64,000 nucleotides of DNA. Source: Agromyces cerinus subsp. cerinus (GTDB lineage Bacteria > Actinomycetota > Actinomycetes > Actinomycetales > Microbacteriaceae). Below are positions 32,632 to 41,700 of the stretch, one piece after another. How positions within the stretch are numbered: position 1 is the first letter of the stretch; each line of letters opens with the position of its first letter. The stretch spans positions 620,001 through 684,000 of the forward strand of contig NZ_FSRJ01000003.1 of NCBI RefSeq assembly GCF_900142065.1, in the 5' to 3' direction. Position numbers and translations under genes: made by a program. The notes below the pieces were generated by a model. The model did no database searches. It had not been told where the DNA came from and saw only the letters and a program-made list of their open reading frames with translations.

Positions 32632-34254
32632 ATGAGCACCACGATCGACGACGAGGTCACGGCGGAGACGCCGCAGCAGCAGCCGACGAAGAAGCAGCGG
32701 CGTGCCGCGAACATCGCCGACGCGGCATCCGGTGGGCTGAAGATGCTCCTCGTGAAGCTGCTGATGCTCGGCCTCGTCGACGCGATCGCGATCTACGCGG
32801 TCATCATCCTCGCGAGCGCCGAGCAGTGGCTCGTCGCGGCGATCGTCGCGGTCGTCGCGGTGATCGTCAACTGGATCTACTTCTCGCGGCGCAAGCTCCC
32901 CGCGAAGTACCTCACGCCCGGCGTGATCTTCCTCGTCGTCTTCCAGGTGTTCGTGCTCGTCTACACGGGCTACATCGCCTTCACGAACTACGGCACGGGC
33001 CACAACGGCTCGAAGGAGCAGGCGGTCTCGTCGCTCATGGCCTCGTCGCTCCAGCGCGTCGAGGACTCGCCCACCTACCCCGTCACCGTCGTCGACCAGG
33101 GCGGCACGCTCGGCCTGCTCGTGACGGACCCCGACGGCGAGGCGCTGCTCGGCACCAACGACGAGCCGCTCGCGCCCGTCGACGCCGAGATGGACGGCGA
33201 CAAGGCCGTCGCCGTCGACGGCTGGACGACCCTGCAGTTCGGCGACGTGGTCACCCGCACCGACGAGATCACGGCCCTCGCCGTGCCGTTCTCCGACGAC
33301 CCGAACGACGGTGCGCTGCGCACCCCCGACGGCTCGAGCGCCTACCTCTACCTCTCGAACCTCGAGTACGACGAGTCCGCCGGCACGATGACGAACCTCG
33401 ACACCGGCACCGTCTACTCCGACATCGGCACCGGCGCCTTCACCTCCGACAGCGGCGAGGAGCTGCTGCCGGGCTGGCAGATCGTCGTCGGCTTCGACAA
33501 CTTCGTGCGCGCCGTCACCGACGAGCGGCTCGCCGGCCCGCTCGTCTACGTCACGCTCTGGACCTTCGCGTTCGCGCTCATCTCGGTCGCGTCGACGTTC
33601 TTCCTCGGCCTCTTCCTCGCGATCGTCTTCAACGACATGCGCATGAAGGGTCGCAAGTACTACCGCGTGCTGATGATCCTCCCGTACGCGGTGCCGTCGT
33701 TCCTCTCGGCGCTGATCTGGGCCGGCATGATGAACGAGAGCTTCGGCTTCATCAACCAGGTGCTGTTCGGCGGGGCATCCATTCCCTGGCTGACCGACCC
33801 GGTGCTCGCCAAGTTCTCGGTGCTGCTCGTGAACCTGTGGCTCGGCTTCCCGTACATGTTCCTCGTGTGCACCGGCGCCCTGCAGTCGATTCCCGAAGAG
33901 CTGCAGGAGGCAGCCACGGTCGACGGCGCGAAGCCGTGGGCGGTGTTCCGGCTCATCAAGCTGCCGCTGCTGCTCGTGTCGGTCGCGCCGCTGCTCATCG
34001 CCTCGTTCGCGTTCAACTTCAACAACTTCAACGTGATCTACATGCTCACCGACGGCGGGCCGAGGGACTCGAACGCCCCGATCCCCGTCGGGTTCACCGA
34101 CATCCTGATCTCGATGGTCTACAAGGTGGCGTTCACCGGGCAGACGCGCGACTACGGCCTCGCGAGCGCCTACTCGATCATCATCTTCATCATCGTGGCC
34201 GTGATCTCGGTCATCGCCTTCCGCCGCACCAAGTCCCTCGAGGAGCTGAACTGA
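32632..34254 (+). CDS. malF: Sugar ABC transporter permease MalF
   Basis: A 540-aa inner-membrane permease. It has eight or so helices and an extended extracytoplasmic region between the third and fourth helices (~residues 115-275), a MalF hallmark. The ABC-contact EAA loop reads EELQEAATVDGAKPWAVFRLIKLPLL. It forms the channel with MalG. The stop TGA overlaps the malG ATG (TGATG). Confidence 0.9.
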   Translation: MSTTIDDEVTAETPQQQPTKKQRRAANIADAASGGLKMLLVKLLMLGLVDAIAIYAVIILASAEQWLVAAIVAVVAVIVNWIYFSRRKLPAKYLTPGVIFLVVFQVFVLVYTGYIAFTNYGTGHNGSKEQAVSSLMASSLQRVEDSPTYPVTVVDQGGTLGLLVTDPDGEALLGTNDEPLAPVDAEMDGDKAVAVDGWTTLQFGDVVTRTDEITALAVPFSDDPNDGALRTPDGSSAYLYLSNLEYDESAGTMTNLDTGTVYSDIGTGAFTSDSGEELLPGWQIVVGFDNFVRAVTDERLAGPLVYVTLWTFAFALISVASTFFLGLFLAIVFNDMRMKGRKYYRVLMILPYAVPSFLSALIWAGMMNESFGFINQVLFGGASIPWLTDPVLAKFSVLLVNLWLGFPYMFLVCTGALQSIPEELQEAATVDGAKPWAVFRLIKLPLLLVSVAPLLIASFAFNFNNFNVIYMLTDGGPRDSNAPIPVGFTDILISMVYKVAFTGQTRDYGLASAYSIIIFIIVAVISVIAFRRTKSLEELN

Positions 34255-35258
34255 TGGCCGCCCAGCAGCCCGTTCCCGGAACCCAGACCGGCCTCGTCAT
34301 CGGCGAGGCGGAGGAGTTCGCGGATGCCTCGACGCGCGCGAGCGTCTCGATCGCGCGCGACGGCCGTGGCGGCGGTGCCGGCCGCGAGCTTCCGCGCAAG
34401 CCGTTCAACCTGCGTCGCTGGTTCGCCGCGACCGGGTGGCGCCACGTCGTCGGCGTGGTGATGGTGGCCTTCTCGCTGTTCCCGATCGTCTTCGTGATCT
34501 CGTCGTCGCTGAACCCGCACGGCACGCTCACCGGCTCGAACGCGCTGTTCTCGGCGATCGGCCTCGAGAGCTACGTGCGCATCCTCACCGACCCGCAGGT
34601 GCCGTTCCTCACCTGGTTCGGCAACACGCTCATGATCGCCGGCATCACGGCCGTGCTGACCGTCTTCCTCGGGGCGCTCGCGGCGTATTCCTTCTCGCGC
34701 ATGCGCTTCACGGGCCGTCGTTTCGGCCTGATTTCGATCGTCGTCGTGCAGATGTTCCCGCAGCTGCTCGCGGTCGTCGCGATCTTCCTGCTCATGAGCG
34801 CGATCGGCGACTGGTTCCCCGCGATCGGCCTGAACACCCACATCGGCCTGATCATGGTCTACCTGGGCGGCGCGCTCGGCGTGAACACGTACCTCATGTA
34901 CGGCTTCTTCAACACGGTGCCGGCGTCGATCGACGAGGCCGCGAAGATCGACGGGGCGGGTCACGCCCGCATCTTCTTCACGATCATCCTGCGGCTCGTG
35001 GCGCCGATCCTCGCGGTCGTGGCGCTGCTGTCGTTCATCGCCTCGGTGAACGAGTTCGTGGTCGCCTCCGTGCTGCTCATCGACACCGACAAGCAGACGC
35101 TCGCGGTGGGTCTCACGAAGCTCGTCTCGAACCCGCGCTACGCCGACTGGAGCGCCTTCTCGGCCGGTGCCGTCATCGCGGCGCTGCCGGTGGTCGCCCT
35201 CTTCCTCTTCCTGCAGAAGTACATCGTCGGCGGGCTGACCGCCGGCGCCGTGAAGTAA
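34254..35258 (+). CDS. malG: Sugar ABC transporter permease MalG
   Basis: A 334-aa permease with six helices and the EAA loop ASIDEAAKIDGAGHARIFFTIILRLVAPI. The N-terminal ~55 residues are polar and cytoplasmic. It pairs with MalF. No ABC ATPase gene is found in or near this operon, so the transporter probably uses a shared multi-sugar ATPase (MsiK-type) encoded elsewhere. Confidence 0.9.
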   Translation: MAAQQPVPGTQTGLVIGEAEEFADASTRASVSIARDGRGGGAGRELPRKPFNLRRWFAATGWRHVVGVVMVAFSLFPIVFVISSSLNPHGTLTGSNALFSAIGLESYVRILTDPQVPFLTWFGNTLMIAGITAVLTVFLGALAAYSFSRMRFTGRRFGLISIVVVQMFPQLLAVVAIFLLMSAIGDWFPAIGLNTHIGLIMVYLGGALGVNTYLMYGFFNTVPASIDEAAKIDGAGHARIFFTIILRLVAPILAVVALLSFIASVNEFVVASVLLIDTDKQTLAVGLTKLVSNPRYADWSAFSAGAVIAALPVVALFLFLQKYIVGGLTAGAVK

Positions 35259-35324
35259 CCGCCGGCCACCCGGGCGGCGCAGCGACGACACCGGCGCGTC
35301 ACACGCAGGTGGAAAGGTGATGGC

Positions 35325-37235
35325 ATGACCCCGCCGACCCCTCTGGTCCAGAACGCCCCGCCGGCTCCGCATCACGACGGGTCACCGCTGCACGTCTCGA
35401 CGCAGGCGCCCGCGCTCGGCGAGACGGTGCGGGTGCGCCTGCGCGTGCCCGAGTCGTTCGGGCCGCTCTCGTGGGTCGGCACCCGGTCGAACCCGAACCG
35501 GGAGCCGCGGTTCGACGAGGCATCCGTCGTCGGGGCCGCCGACGGCTGGCAGTGGTGGCAGGCGGCCGTCGAGGTCGAGAACCCCGTGCACGGCTACCGC
35601 TGGCTGCTCGTCGGCGCCGACGGTCGGCAGCACTGGCTGAACCAGCTCGGCCTGTCGACGGTCGAGACCCGCGACCACGACGACTTCCGGCTCGTCGCGC
35701 ACGAGCCCGCACCCGAGTGGGCGGCGTCGAGCGTGATGTACCAGGTGTTCCCCGATCGCTTCGCGAAGTCGGATGTCGCGCCCTTCGACAGGCTCCGAGA
35801 GCAGGGGGAGCTGCCCGGGTGGGCGATCGCCGCCGACTGGGGCGACCCGGTCGACCCCGTGTACCCGGGGCGCTCGAAGCAGCTGTTCGGCGGCGACCTC
35901 GACGGCGTGCGCGAGCAGCTCGACCACCTCGCGTCGCTCGGCGTCGACCTGCTCTACCTGACGCCGGTCTTCCCGGCCCGCTCGAACCACCGCTACGACG
36001 CCACGACCTTCGACCTCGTCGACCCGCTGCTCGGCGGCGACGAGGCGCTCGTGCGGCTCGTCGAGGCGGCGCACGCCCGCGGCATCCGCGTCATCGGCGA
36101 CCTCACCTCGAACCACTCGGGCGATGCGCACGAGTGGTTCCGCGCGGCGCAGGCGGATGCCGAAGCGCCCGAGCGCGAGTTCTACTTCTTCCACCCTTCG
36201 ACAGGCTCAGGGAGCACAGAAGGATACGAGTCGTGGCTCGGCGTGCCGAGCCTGCCGAAGTTCGACTGGAGCTCGGCCGAGCTGCGCCGGCGCTTCATCG
36301 AAGGGCCCGACTCGGTCGTCGCGCGGTTCCTGGGCGCGCCGTTCCACCTCGACGGGTGGCGCATCGACGTCGCCAACATGACGGGCCGGCTCGGCTCGGC
36401 CGACCTCAACGAGTCGGTGCGGCGAACGATCCGCCGCACGATGCTCGAGGCGAAGCCCGACACGCTGCTGCTGGGGGAGTCCACCAACGACGCCGCGAGC
36501 GACTTCCAGGGCGACGCGTGGCACGGGGCGATGACGTACACCCCGTTCACGCGGCCGCTGTGGAGTTGGCTGCTCGAACCCGGCAGCCCGGCCGGCGGTG
36601 GCCTCGGCTTCGCCCTGCAGCGGGTGCCGACGTTCACGGGCGGTGACTTCCACGCTGCGCACGCGCGGTTCGCGGCGGGATTCCCGTGGCGCACGCGCCT
36701 CGCGACCATGAACGCGCTCGACACCCACGACACCCCGCGTTTCGCGACGCACGCGCGCCCCGGCTCGCTGCCCGCCGCGCTCGGGCTCGCGGTGACCCTG
36801 CCCGGCATCCCGGTCGTCTGGGCCGGCGACGAGTTCGGCCTGACCGGCGTCGACGGCGAGGCCTCGCGCACGCCCATGCCGTGGGGGAGCGAGAGCTCGC
36901 CCGAGGTGGCACCCGTGCTCGAGACTTATCGGCAGTTGCTGCGGCTGCGCCGCGAGCACCCGGTGCTCGCGACCGGCGGCATCCGCTGGCTCGCGGTCGG
37001 CGACGATGCCGTGGCCTTCGTGCGCGAGTCGGCCGAGGAGTCCGTGCTCGTGTTCGCCGCGCGGTCGGCCGCGACGCTCGAGTTCGAGGCGGCATCACTG
37101 GCGGGTGCGGATGCCGCGGCGCCGGTGTACGGGCAGGCTCGACTCGAGGCATCCGACAGTCGGGTGACGCTCTCGGCCGACGGCCCGGCGTTCGCGGTCT
37201 GGTCGGTCGGCGGGGTCAGAGCGCCCCGCTGGTGA
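35325..37235 (+). CDS. GH13 neopullulanase/cyclomaltodextrinase-like enzyme
   Basis: A 636-aa amylase-family enzyme. An N-terminal beta-sandwich (residues ~1-125) precedes the catalytic barrel. Visible are VMYQVFPDRF, DLTSNHSGD, DGWRIDVANM (nucleophile), LLLGES (acid) and ALDTHDTPRF. The layout fits maltogenic amylase or cyclomaltodextrinase, acting on imported dextrins. It follows malG by 66 bp. Residues ~290-300 (PSTGSGSTEG) come from an in-frame copy of a dispersed DNA repeat (36193-36216). Confidence 0.9.
   Translation: MTPPTPLVQNAPPAPHHDGSPLHVSTQAPALGETVRVRLRVPESFGPLSWVGTRSNPNREPRFDEASVVGAADGWQWWQAAVEVENPVHGYRWLLVGADGRQHWLNQLGLSTVETRDHDDFRLVAHEPAPEWAASSVMYQVFPDRFAKSDVAPFDRLREQGELPGWAIAADWGDPVDPVYPGRSKQLFGGDLDGVREQLDHLASLGVDLLYLTPVFPARSNHRYDATTFDLVDPLLGGDEALVRLVEAAHARGIRVIGDLTSNHSGDAHEWFRAAQADAEAPEREFYFFHPSTGSGSTEGYESWLGVPSLPKFDWSSAELRRRFIEGPDSVVARFLGAPFHLDGWRIDVANMTGRLGSADLNESVRRTIRRTMLEAKPDTLLLGESTNDAASDFQGDAWHGAMTYTPFTRPLWSWLLEPGSPAGGGLGFALQRVPTFTGGDFHAAHARFAAGFPWRTRLATMNALDTHDTPRFATHARPGSLPAALGLAVTLPGIPVVWAGDEFGLTGVDGEASRTPMPWGSESSPEVAPVLETYRQLLRLRREHPVLATGGIRWLAVGDDAVAFVRESAEESVLVFAARSAATLEFEAASLAGADAAAPVYGQARLEASDSRVTLSADGPAFAVWSVGGVRAPRW
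36193..36216 (+). repeat. Dispersed repeat copy inside the GH13 gene
   Basis: CCCTTCGACAGGCTCAGGGA lies in frame between the codons for FYFFH and GYESW and encodes PSTGSGS. Its core TTCGACAGGCTCA matches the intergenic arrays at 6.3-12 kb. It is probably an insertion in a surface loop. Confidence 0.75.
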
Positions 37236-37256
37236 CGTCGGGTCGTCCCTGCGTGA

Positions 37257-37868
37257 TCAGCCGCAGTACTCGCTCGGCGGGACGGCTCCCTCGACGACCG
37301 AGATCGTCGTGATCGGTGCGGTCGGGCCGACATCGAGGCCTTCAGTCGTGAAGCTGATCCAGCCGGGCGTGCCTTCGAGCGTGTAGCGATCCGCGTACCG
37401 CTGGGTGAGCTCGAGGCCCGGGTACGCGCTCGTCGCCTCGGTCACCGTCGAGCCGACGCGAATGCCTCCGGCGGTGGCGGGCTGCGTCGAGCCGGAGAGC
37501 GTCACCTCCGCGAGTCCGCCGTCGTCGGCCGCGACGAGGATGATCGTCGGGCTGGACGCGGTCTCGGAGCCGAGGAACCGGACCGCCGGGTTGGGGCAGG
37601 TCTCCACGGTGTAGTCGGGCACCAATGCGACCGCCGCGTCGAGCGGCATGCCGAGCTCGAACGGACCGATGCCGTCGGCATCGATCAACCAGGTCGACGG
37701 GTCGGCCGGGTCGGCCTCGACCGGCGCGGGTGTCGGCGTCGGTGCCGGCGACGGCTCGGCCGTGACCACGGGCGTGCTCGGCTCGCCGGCGTCGGCCGGG
37801 GAGCCGGTGCAACCTGCGAGAACGGTGACCGCGATCGCGGCGAGAGCCAGCATGGACAGTGAGCGCAT
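37257..37868 (-). CDS. Hypothetical lipoprotein
   Basis: A 203-aa protein. A signal peptide with lipobox VLAGC predicts a lipid-anchored extracellular protein. A Pro/Ala/Thr-rich linker (PSPAPTPTPAP) is followed by a compact domain with the phrase IGPFELGMPLDAAVALVPDY and a repeated motif around GIRVGSTVTEATSAYP. Two late cysteines (ETC, EYCG) may form a disulfide. ATG 37868 is 7 bp after TATCTT, a leaderless spacing. The function is unknown. Confidence 0.78.
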   Translation of the reverse strand: MRSLSMLALAAIAVTVLAGCTGSPADAGEPSTPVVTAEPSPAPTPTPAPVEADPADPSTWLIDADGIGPFELGMPLDAAVALVPDYTVETCPNPAVRFLGSETASSPTIILVAADDGGLAEVTLSGSTQPATAGGIRVGSTVTEATSAYPGLELTQRYADRYTLEGTPGWISFTTEGLDVGPTAPITTISVVEGAVPPSEYCG

Positions 37869-38010
37869 GCGCAGCAAGATAGCAGTCGGCGGGAGGACTG
37901 CACATGCTCCATTTGGAGCGAAGACGGGCTGGTCGCTCGTGGAGGTCGCCGTGGTTCGAAGCAGGGCTCTCGAGGTGATATCCTCGTACGGTTGCCAAGT
38001 GCGGCAACGC

Positions 38011-38082
<72 letters not shown>

Positions 38083-38129
38083 CTGGTTTTCTTCGGTTCG
38101 GCCGTTCGGCTGGGCGGGGAAGCCTACCC

Positions 38130-38203
38130 GGCGGGGTAGCTCAGGTGGTTAGAGCACACGGCTCATAATCGTGGTGTCGCGGGTTCGAGTCCCGCCCTCG
38201 CTA
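38130..38203 (+). tRNA. tRNA-Met (anticodon CAT)
   Basis: Acceptor GGCGGGG (38130-38136) pairs with CCTCGCT (38196-38202) using two G-U pairs, including position 1-72. The loop CTCATAA has anticodon CAT; the T-arm is GCGGGTTCGAGTCCCGC. CCA is not encoded. Elongator tRNA-Met is most likely; an isoleucine-CAT tRNA cannot be fully excluded. Confidence 0.92.
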
Positions 38204-38380
38204 CAACATCAGGACTCTGCGCATCGCGGGTTCACTTCTTCTGGTTCGGAAATCCCTCTCCGGCCGATCTGACCGCATCATGACCACATTCGTCGTGCAT
38301 CTATGCTGATTCAGCGGATGCCTCGCGGCGGCAGTGCATAAGGAATTCCGGCAAGAGGATCCGGGGCCGAGCCAGTTCAC
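38204..38380. other. Spacer after tRNA-Met, no gene seen
   Basis: These 177 bp are less GC-rich than the surroundings. No ORF, hairpin or repeat of the tRNA 3' end was found, although this is where an integrative element would normally insert. Confidence 0.6.
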
Positions 38381-38917
38381 CTAAGCGCGGCTAGGGTTGT
38401 CGCCTGCCGTGAGCCGATACGCGACGACCCCTGCGCGTCGGTAGCGCGACCATCCGTCGCCATCTGGTGCGTCCCACTGGAGACTGCGGCCTGCCCTGTT
38501 CAGCCGGTCGTGCTCATCGTTCGTGACCCAGCACTTCTGGAGGAGCTGGTCGAAGATTGAGATGAGGTGTTGTGGAGAACTAGCAGGGCCACCGGCGATC
38601 GGGGCATTGTGGGTGTTCGATCTGGGGTCGGCCTGGCTTGGATCGACAATCTCGATGACGATCCGTTTGAACGGGATCACATGCTCCACAACCCGTTCAC
38701 CACGCGGTAACCGCATCGCATCTTGGGTCGCGAACGTGACGTCGTGAGCTGTATCCAGCCCATGAAGAATCTGACGGAGACGACTCGGGTAGCCTCCCGA
38801 TCCTTTCGACCACAACCGACCGCCTGAGGCAAGGAGCGGACGGACTTCCGCTTGGATGAGGTCAAAGGCCTCAGTGGCGATCCGCATGCGGCGCTCATCG
38901 TCCCGCGTACCGTTCAT
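38381..38917 (-). CDS. Unknown protein with EHVIPFK motif
   Basis: A 178-aa soluble protein. The sequence GERVVEHVIPFKRIVIEI followed by CWVTNDEHDRLNR resembles the pattern of HNH-like nuclease domains found in small hypothetical proteins, but the full Cys/His metal set is not visible. An upstream KGSGGYPSRLRQILHGLDTAHDVTF region is basic. It is noticeably less GC-rich than its neighbours and lies just after the tRNA genes, both consistent with horizontal transfer. No family is assigned with confidence. Confidence 0.62.
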   Translation of the reverse strand: MNGTRDDERRMRIATEAFDLIQAEVRPLLASGGRLWSKGSGGYPSRLRQILHGLDTAHDVTFATQDAMRLPRGERVVEHVIPFKRIVIEIVDPSQADPRSNTHNAPIAGGPASSPQHLISIFDQLLQKCWVTNDEHDRLNRAGRSLQWDAPDGDGWSRYRRAGVVAYRLTAGDNPSRA

Positions 38918-39048
38918 TGCTCGATCCTCGCACCAGATCGGCGCACAGTCCCCTCAATGTGCGGTGACCGCATTCGGATCCCTGGGACCGGGTATGCGAT
39001 CGGTTGCTCAGCGGTCGATGCCGTCTGGTTCGGCCGATCGGTGCCTGC

Positions 39049-39783
39049 TCAGCCGCCGTTCTTCTTCTTGTGCTGCACCTGCAACCCGCCGCCAGGTCGG
39101 GTCGTGACGACGAAGAGCTCCGTCGCCCGAACCAGGTCGGAGAGCTTCGCGTAGCCCCAGTTTCGTGAGTCGAAGTCGGGATGCTGCTTCCGCATCAGCG
39201 AGCCCACGGCGGAGAGATTCGCCCATCCGTCCTCTCCCGAGGCGGTGGTGACACTCTTCCGCAGGCCGGAAACGAGCTTCCCGTCGCCGCGCAACTGCGG
39301 CGATGGAACCCGTTTGAGCAGCGCTGAGGTGCTCTCCGCTGCCGGTTCATCGAGCACGTCGAGGTAAGTGAACTGATCGCAGGCGTTCCGGAAGGCCTCG
39401 GGCGTCTTCCGCTCTCCGAACCCGTAGACGGTGACGCCCTCTTCGCGAATGCGCGACGCGAGGCGGGTGAAGTCGCTGTCGGACGGCACGATGCAGAAGC
39501 CGTGGAACCGACGTGTGTAGAGCAGGTCCATGGCGTCGATGATCAGCGCGCTGTCGGTCGCGTTCTTGCCGACCGTGTTGGCGAACTGCTGCATCGGCTG
39601 GATCACGTGCTCGCTGGCGACAGGCTTCCAGCTGCTCAGGTTCGGCTTGGTCCAGTCACCGTAGACCCGCTTGACCGAGGCCGTGCCGAAACGAGCGACC
39701 TCCGTGAGGATCGCACCGATCTTCGACGGCGGCACGTTGTCGGCGTCGACGAGCACGGCGAGGAGGTCATTCGGCTGCGGCAT
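39049..39783 (-). CDS. NYN-domain protein with C-terminal LOTUS/OST-HTH-like domain
   Basis: A 244-aa LabA-like protein. The NYN (PIN-like) ribonuclease fold shows LAVLVDADNV (D13, D15), TDSALIIDAMDLLY and CIVPSDSDFTRLASRIREEG, with the metal-binding aspartates in place. After a linker (~residues 150-175) comes a winged-helix-like region (DGWANLSAVGSLMRKQHPDFDSRNWGYAKLSDLV) typical of LOTUS/OST-HTH domains, which bind RNA. It is a likely RNA-processing or defence-related nuclease. Confidence 0.88.
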   Translation of the reverse strand: MPQPNDLLAVLVDADNVPPSKIGAILTEVARFGTASVKRVYGDWTKPNLSSWKPVASEHVIQPMQQFANTVGKNATDSALIIDAMDLLYTRRFHGFCIVPSDSDFTRLASRIREEGVTVYGFGERKTPEAFRNACDQFTYLDVLDEPAAESTSALLKRVPSPQLRGDGKLVSGLRKSVTTASGEDGWANLSAVGSLMRKQHPDFDSRNWGYAKLSDLVRATELFVVTTRPGGGLQVQHKKKNGG

Positions 39784-39846
39784 GCGACCAGCATGCCAGC
39801 CGGTGTCCGGCCTCCGCTCCCGCCTGTTGAGGGGCCTTCCGGCTCG

Positions 39847-40497
39847 TCAGCGGGTGGGAGCCAGGCTGCTGGGCGCCACTGAAAGCGGCGCATCGAGCAG
39901 GTTGTCGCGAGCCAACCACTCGGGGAGCATCGCTGAGACGATCGCTCCCGTCCCGTCGATGTCCGCGCCGGTCTGCAGGTCCTCATGCAGCAGTGAGAGG
40001 ATCCCGCCGACGAGGAATCGCGCTCCTCGTTCGACGTCGAACCCGGCGGGCATGGCCGGTGATCGTTCGATCGCGGTGGTGACGTGCGTCACCAGCGCGG
40101 CATGAAGCTCTGCGAGCGCGGGCATCTGCTCATCGGAGACCAGCACTGCGACACACAGATCTCGATGCGCGGCGAGATGGTCGAAGAGGTCTTGGAAACT
40201 CGCCGCCGCCGGTGCGCCCGGCGCCCCGGGATCTCGTTCGTCGTCGATCGGGTCGAAGGAATCGAGGATCGAACGAAGGGCGGCGACGCCCACTTCCTCG
40301 ATGCCAGCGAAGTGGGTGTAGAACGAACTCCTGCTCACGCCCGCCGTGCGCACGAGGTCGGCGACCGTGGGTGAACCCGATGAGGCGAGCAGCTGTTCGT
40401 ATGCGGCGAGCAACTGGCTTCGCGTTCGCATCGACCTCGGGTCGGTCGGGTCGCCTTCCCGCATGAATGCCGCGGGGGGAATTCCTGTCAGGCCCAT
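39847..40497 (-). CDS. TetR family transcriptional regulator
   Basis: A 216-aa regulator with an N-terminal helix-turn-helix (TVADLVRTAGVSRSSFYTHFAGIEEV) and a ligand domain. The start at 40497 is supported by a strong GAGGAGGTGG ribosome site. It diverges from a hydrolase gene over 92 bp containing a palindrome, so it probably represses that gene. Confidence 0.88.
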   Translation of the reverse strand: MGLTGIPPAAFMREGDPTDPRSMRTRSQLLAAYEQLLASSGSPTVADLVRTAGVSRSSFYTHFAGIEEVGVAALRSILDSFDPIDDERDPGAPGAPAAASFQDLFDHLAAHRDLCVAVLVSDEQMPALAELHAALVTHVTTAIERSPAMPAGFDVERGARFLVGGILSLLHEDLQTGADIDGTGAIVSAMLPEWLARDNLLDAPLSVAPSSLAPTR

Positions 40498-40533
40498 CGA
40501 TCCACCTCCTCAGCATGAGGGTAGCGGAAGACA

Positions 40534-40551
40534 ATCGGACAGATGTCCGTT
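40534..40551. promoter_or_regulatory. TetR-type operator and -10 box
   Basis: ATCGGACA-GA-TGTCCGTT is a palindrome (7 of 8 arm positions match). It ends at the -10-like TAGTGT (40551-40556) of the hydrolase gene. The divergent tetR gene starts 37 bp away, so it is the obvious binding site. Confidence 0.6.
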
Positions 40552-40589
40552 AGTGTGTTCGCAACCGCCCCCGATGAAAGGACGTCGAG

Positions 40590-41552
40590 ATGTCAACGAT
40601 GATGCTCGATCCACAGATCGCCGCAATGTACCGGGCCATGGCCGAGAACCTCCAGTCCCTCGGAGACTTCAGCCCTCCGGCGCGTGGTGACGTGCACGCG
40701 CTGCGCGCAATGATCGACGGAGCGATGCCCGCGTGCCCCGCGCCTCCGTCGACCGGCGTCTCCGTGCGGCAGCACGTGGTCGCCTCCTCGCAGCAGGGCC
40801 GGTTCGAACTGCGCTGGTACGAGCCCGAGACCTCGCAGGATGACGAGCTGCGGCCCGCAGTCGTGTACCTGCACGGCGGAGGCATGGTCGCCGGAAAAGC
40901 GGAGTACTACGACGGCCTCGTCCGGTACTACGTGGAGCAGACGCGCGTGCCCTTCGCCTCGGTCGACTACCGACTGGCGCCCGAGAACCCGGGAACGGGC
41001 ATGGCCACCGACGCCGTCGACGCCATCGCCTGGCTCATCGAGCACGCCGACGAGTTCGGAATCGACCCGCAGCGAATCGCCGTGATGGGCGACAGCGGCG
41101 GAGGCGGCGTGGCCGCCGGAGCAGCGATCCTCGCTCGGGACCGAGGCATCGCACTCGCACGACAGCTCCTCATCTACCCGATGCTCGACGACCGCACCAC
41201 GGTGCCCGACCCGAACATCGCCCCCTACGCCGCCTGGGACTGGGACTCGAACTGGACCTGCTGGAGCGCCGTGCTCGGAGCCGGAATCGGTGGCGACAGC
41301 GTGTCGCCGATCGCGGCTCCCGCGCGGCTCACCGAGTTCGGCGGCCTGCCACCGGCATACATCGAGGTCGGCGACCTCGACATCTTCCGGGACGAATCGA
41401 TCAGCTACGCCCAACGCCTGCACGCGGCGGGCATCTCGTGCGAGCTCCACGTCCTTCCCGGCGTCACCCATGGGCACGACCGCGTGAGTGTGGAGATCGA
41501 CGTGTCGCGTCGCACGCTCGCGGCGCGATGCCGCGTGCTCGCGGCGCTGTAG
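40590..41552 (+). CDS. Alpha/beta hydrolase, HSL-type esterase
   Basis: A 320-aa esterase of the hormone-sensitive-lipase class. The oxyanion motif YLHGGGMVAG (~92) and nucleophile elbow GDSGGGG (~168) are present; the late aspartate lies in EVGDLDIFRDE and the histidine in VTHGHDRVS. It should hydrolyse short-chain esters or lactones in the cytoplasm. AAAGGACG precedes ATG 40590. A broken SDR gene follows 40 bp later, so this was probably a TetR-controlled hydrolase-dehydrogenase operon. Confidence 0.88.
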   Translation: MSTMMLDPQIAAMYRAMAENLQSLGDFSPPARGDVHALRAMIDGAMPACPAPPSTGVSVRQHVVASSQQGRFELRWYEPETSQDDELRPAVVYLHGGGMVAGKAEYYDGLVRYYVEQTRVPFASVDYRLAPENPGTGMATDAVDAIAWLIEHADEFGIDPQRIAVMGDSGGGGVAAGAAILARDRGIALARQLLIYPMLDDRTTVPDPNIAPYAAWDWDSNWTCWSAVLGAGIGGDSVSPIAAPARLTEFGGLPPAYIEVGDLDIFRDESISYAQRLHAAGISCELHVLPGVTHGHDRVSVEIDVSRRTLAARCRVLAAL

Positions 41553-41592
41553 CCCACCACCACCTCGCACCATCGAAGGAGACACGACACAC

Positions 41593-41700
41593 GTGCGCAG
41601 AACATACGCGATCACCGGCTCGGCGTCGGCACGTGACCGGTCAGGTCATCTTCCTCGATGGCGGGGCGACGCCACGGTGCGAGGCGACCGCATCTTCTGA
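41593..41700 (+). pseudogene. Collapsed short-chain dehydrogenase remnant
   Basis: GTG 41593 begins RRTYAITGSAS, the Rossmann start of an SDR. After about 12 codons, the other end of such an enzyme appears in a shifted frame (VTGQVIFLDGG, 41633-41665), and the frame then returns to give DATVRGDRIF and a stop at 41700. More than 200 internal residues are missing. It is a deletion remnant with frameshifts, downstream of the esterase. Confidence 0.7.
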
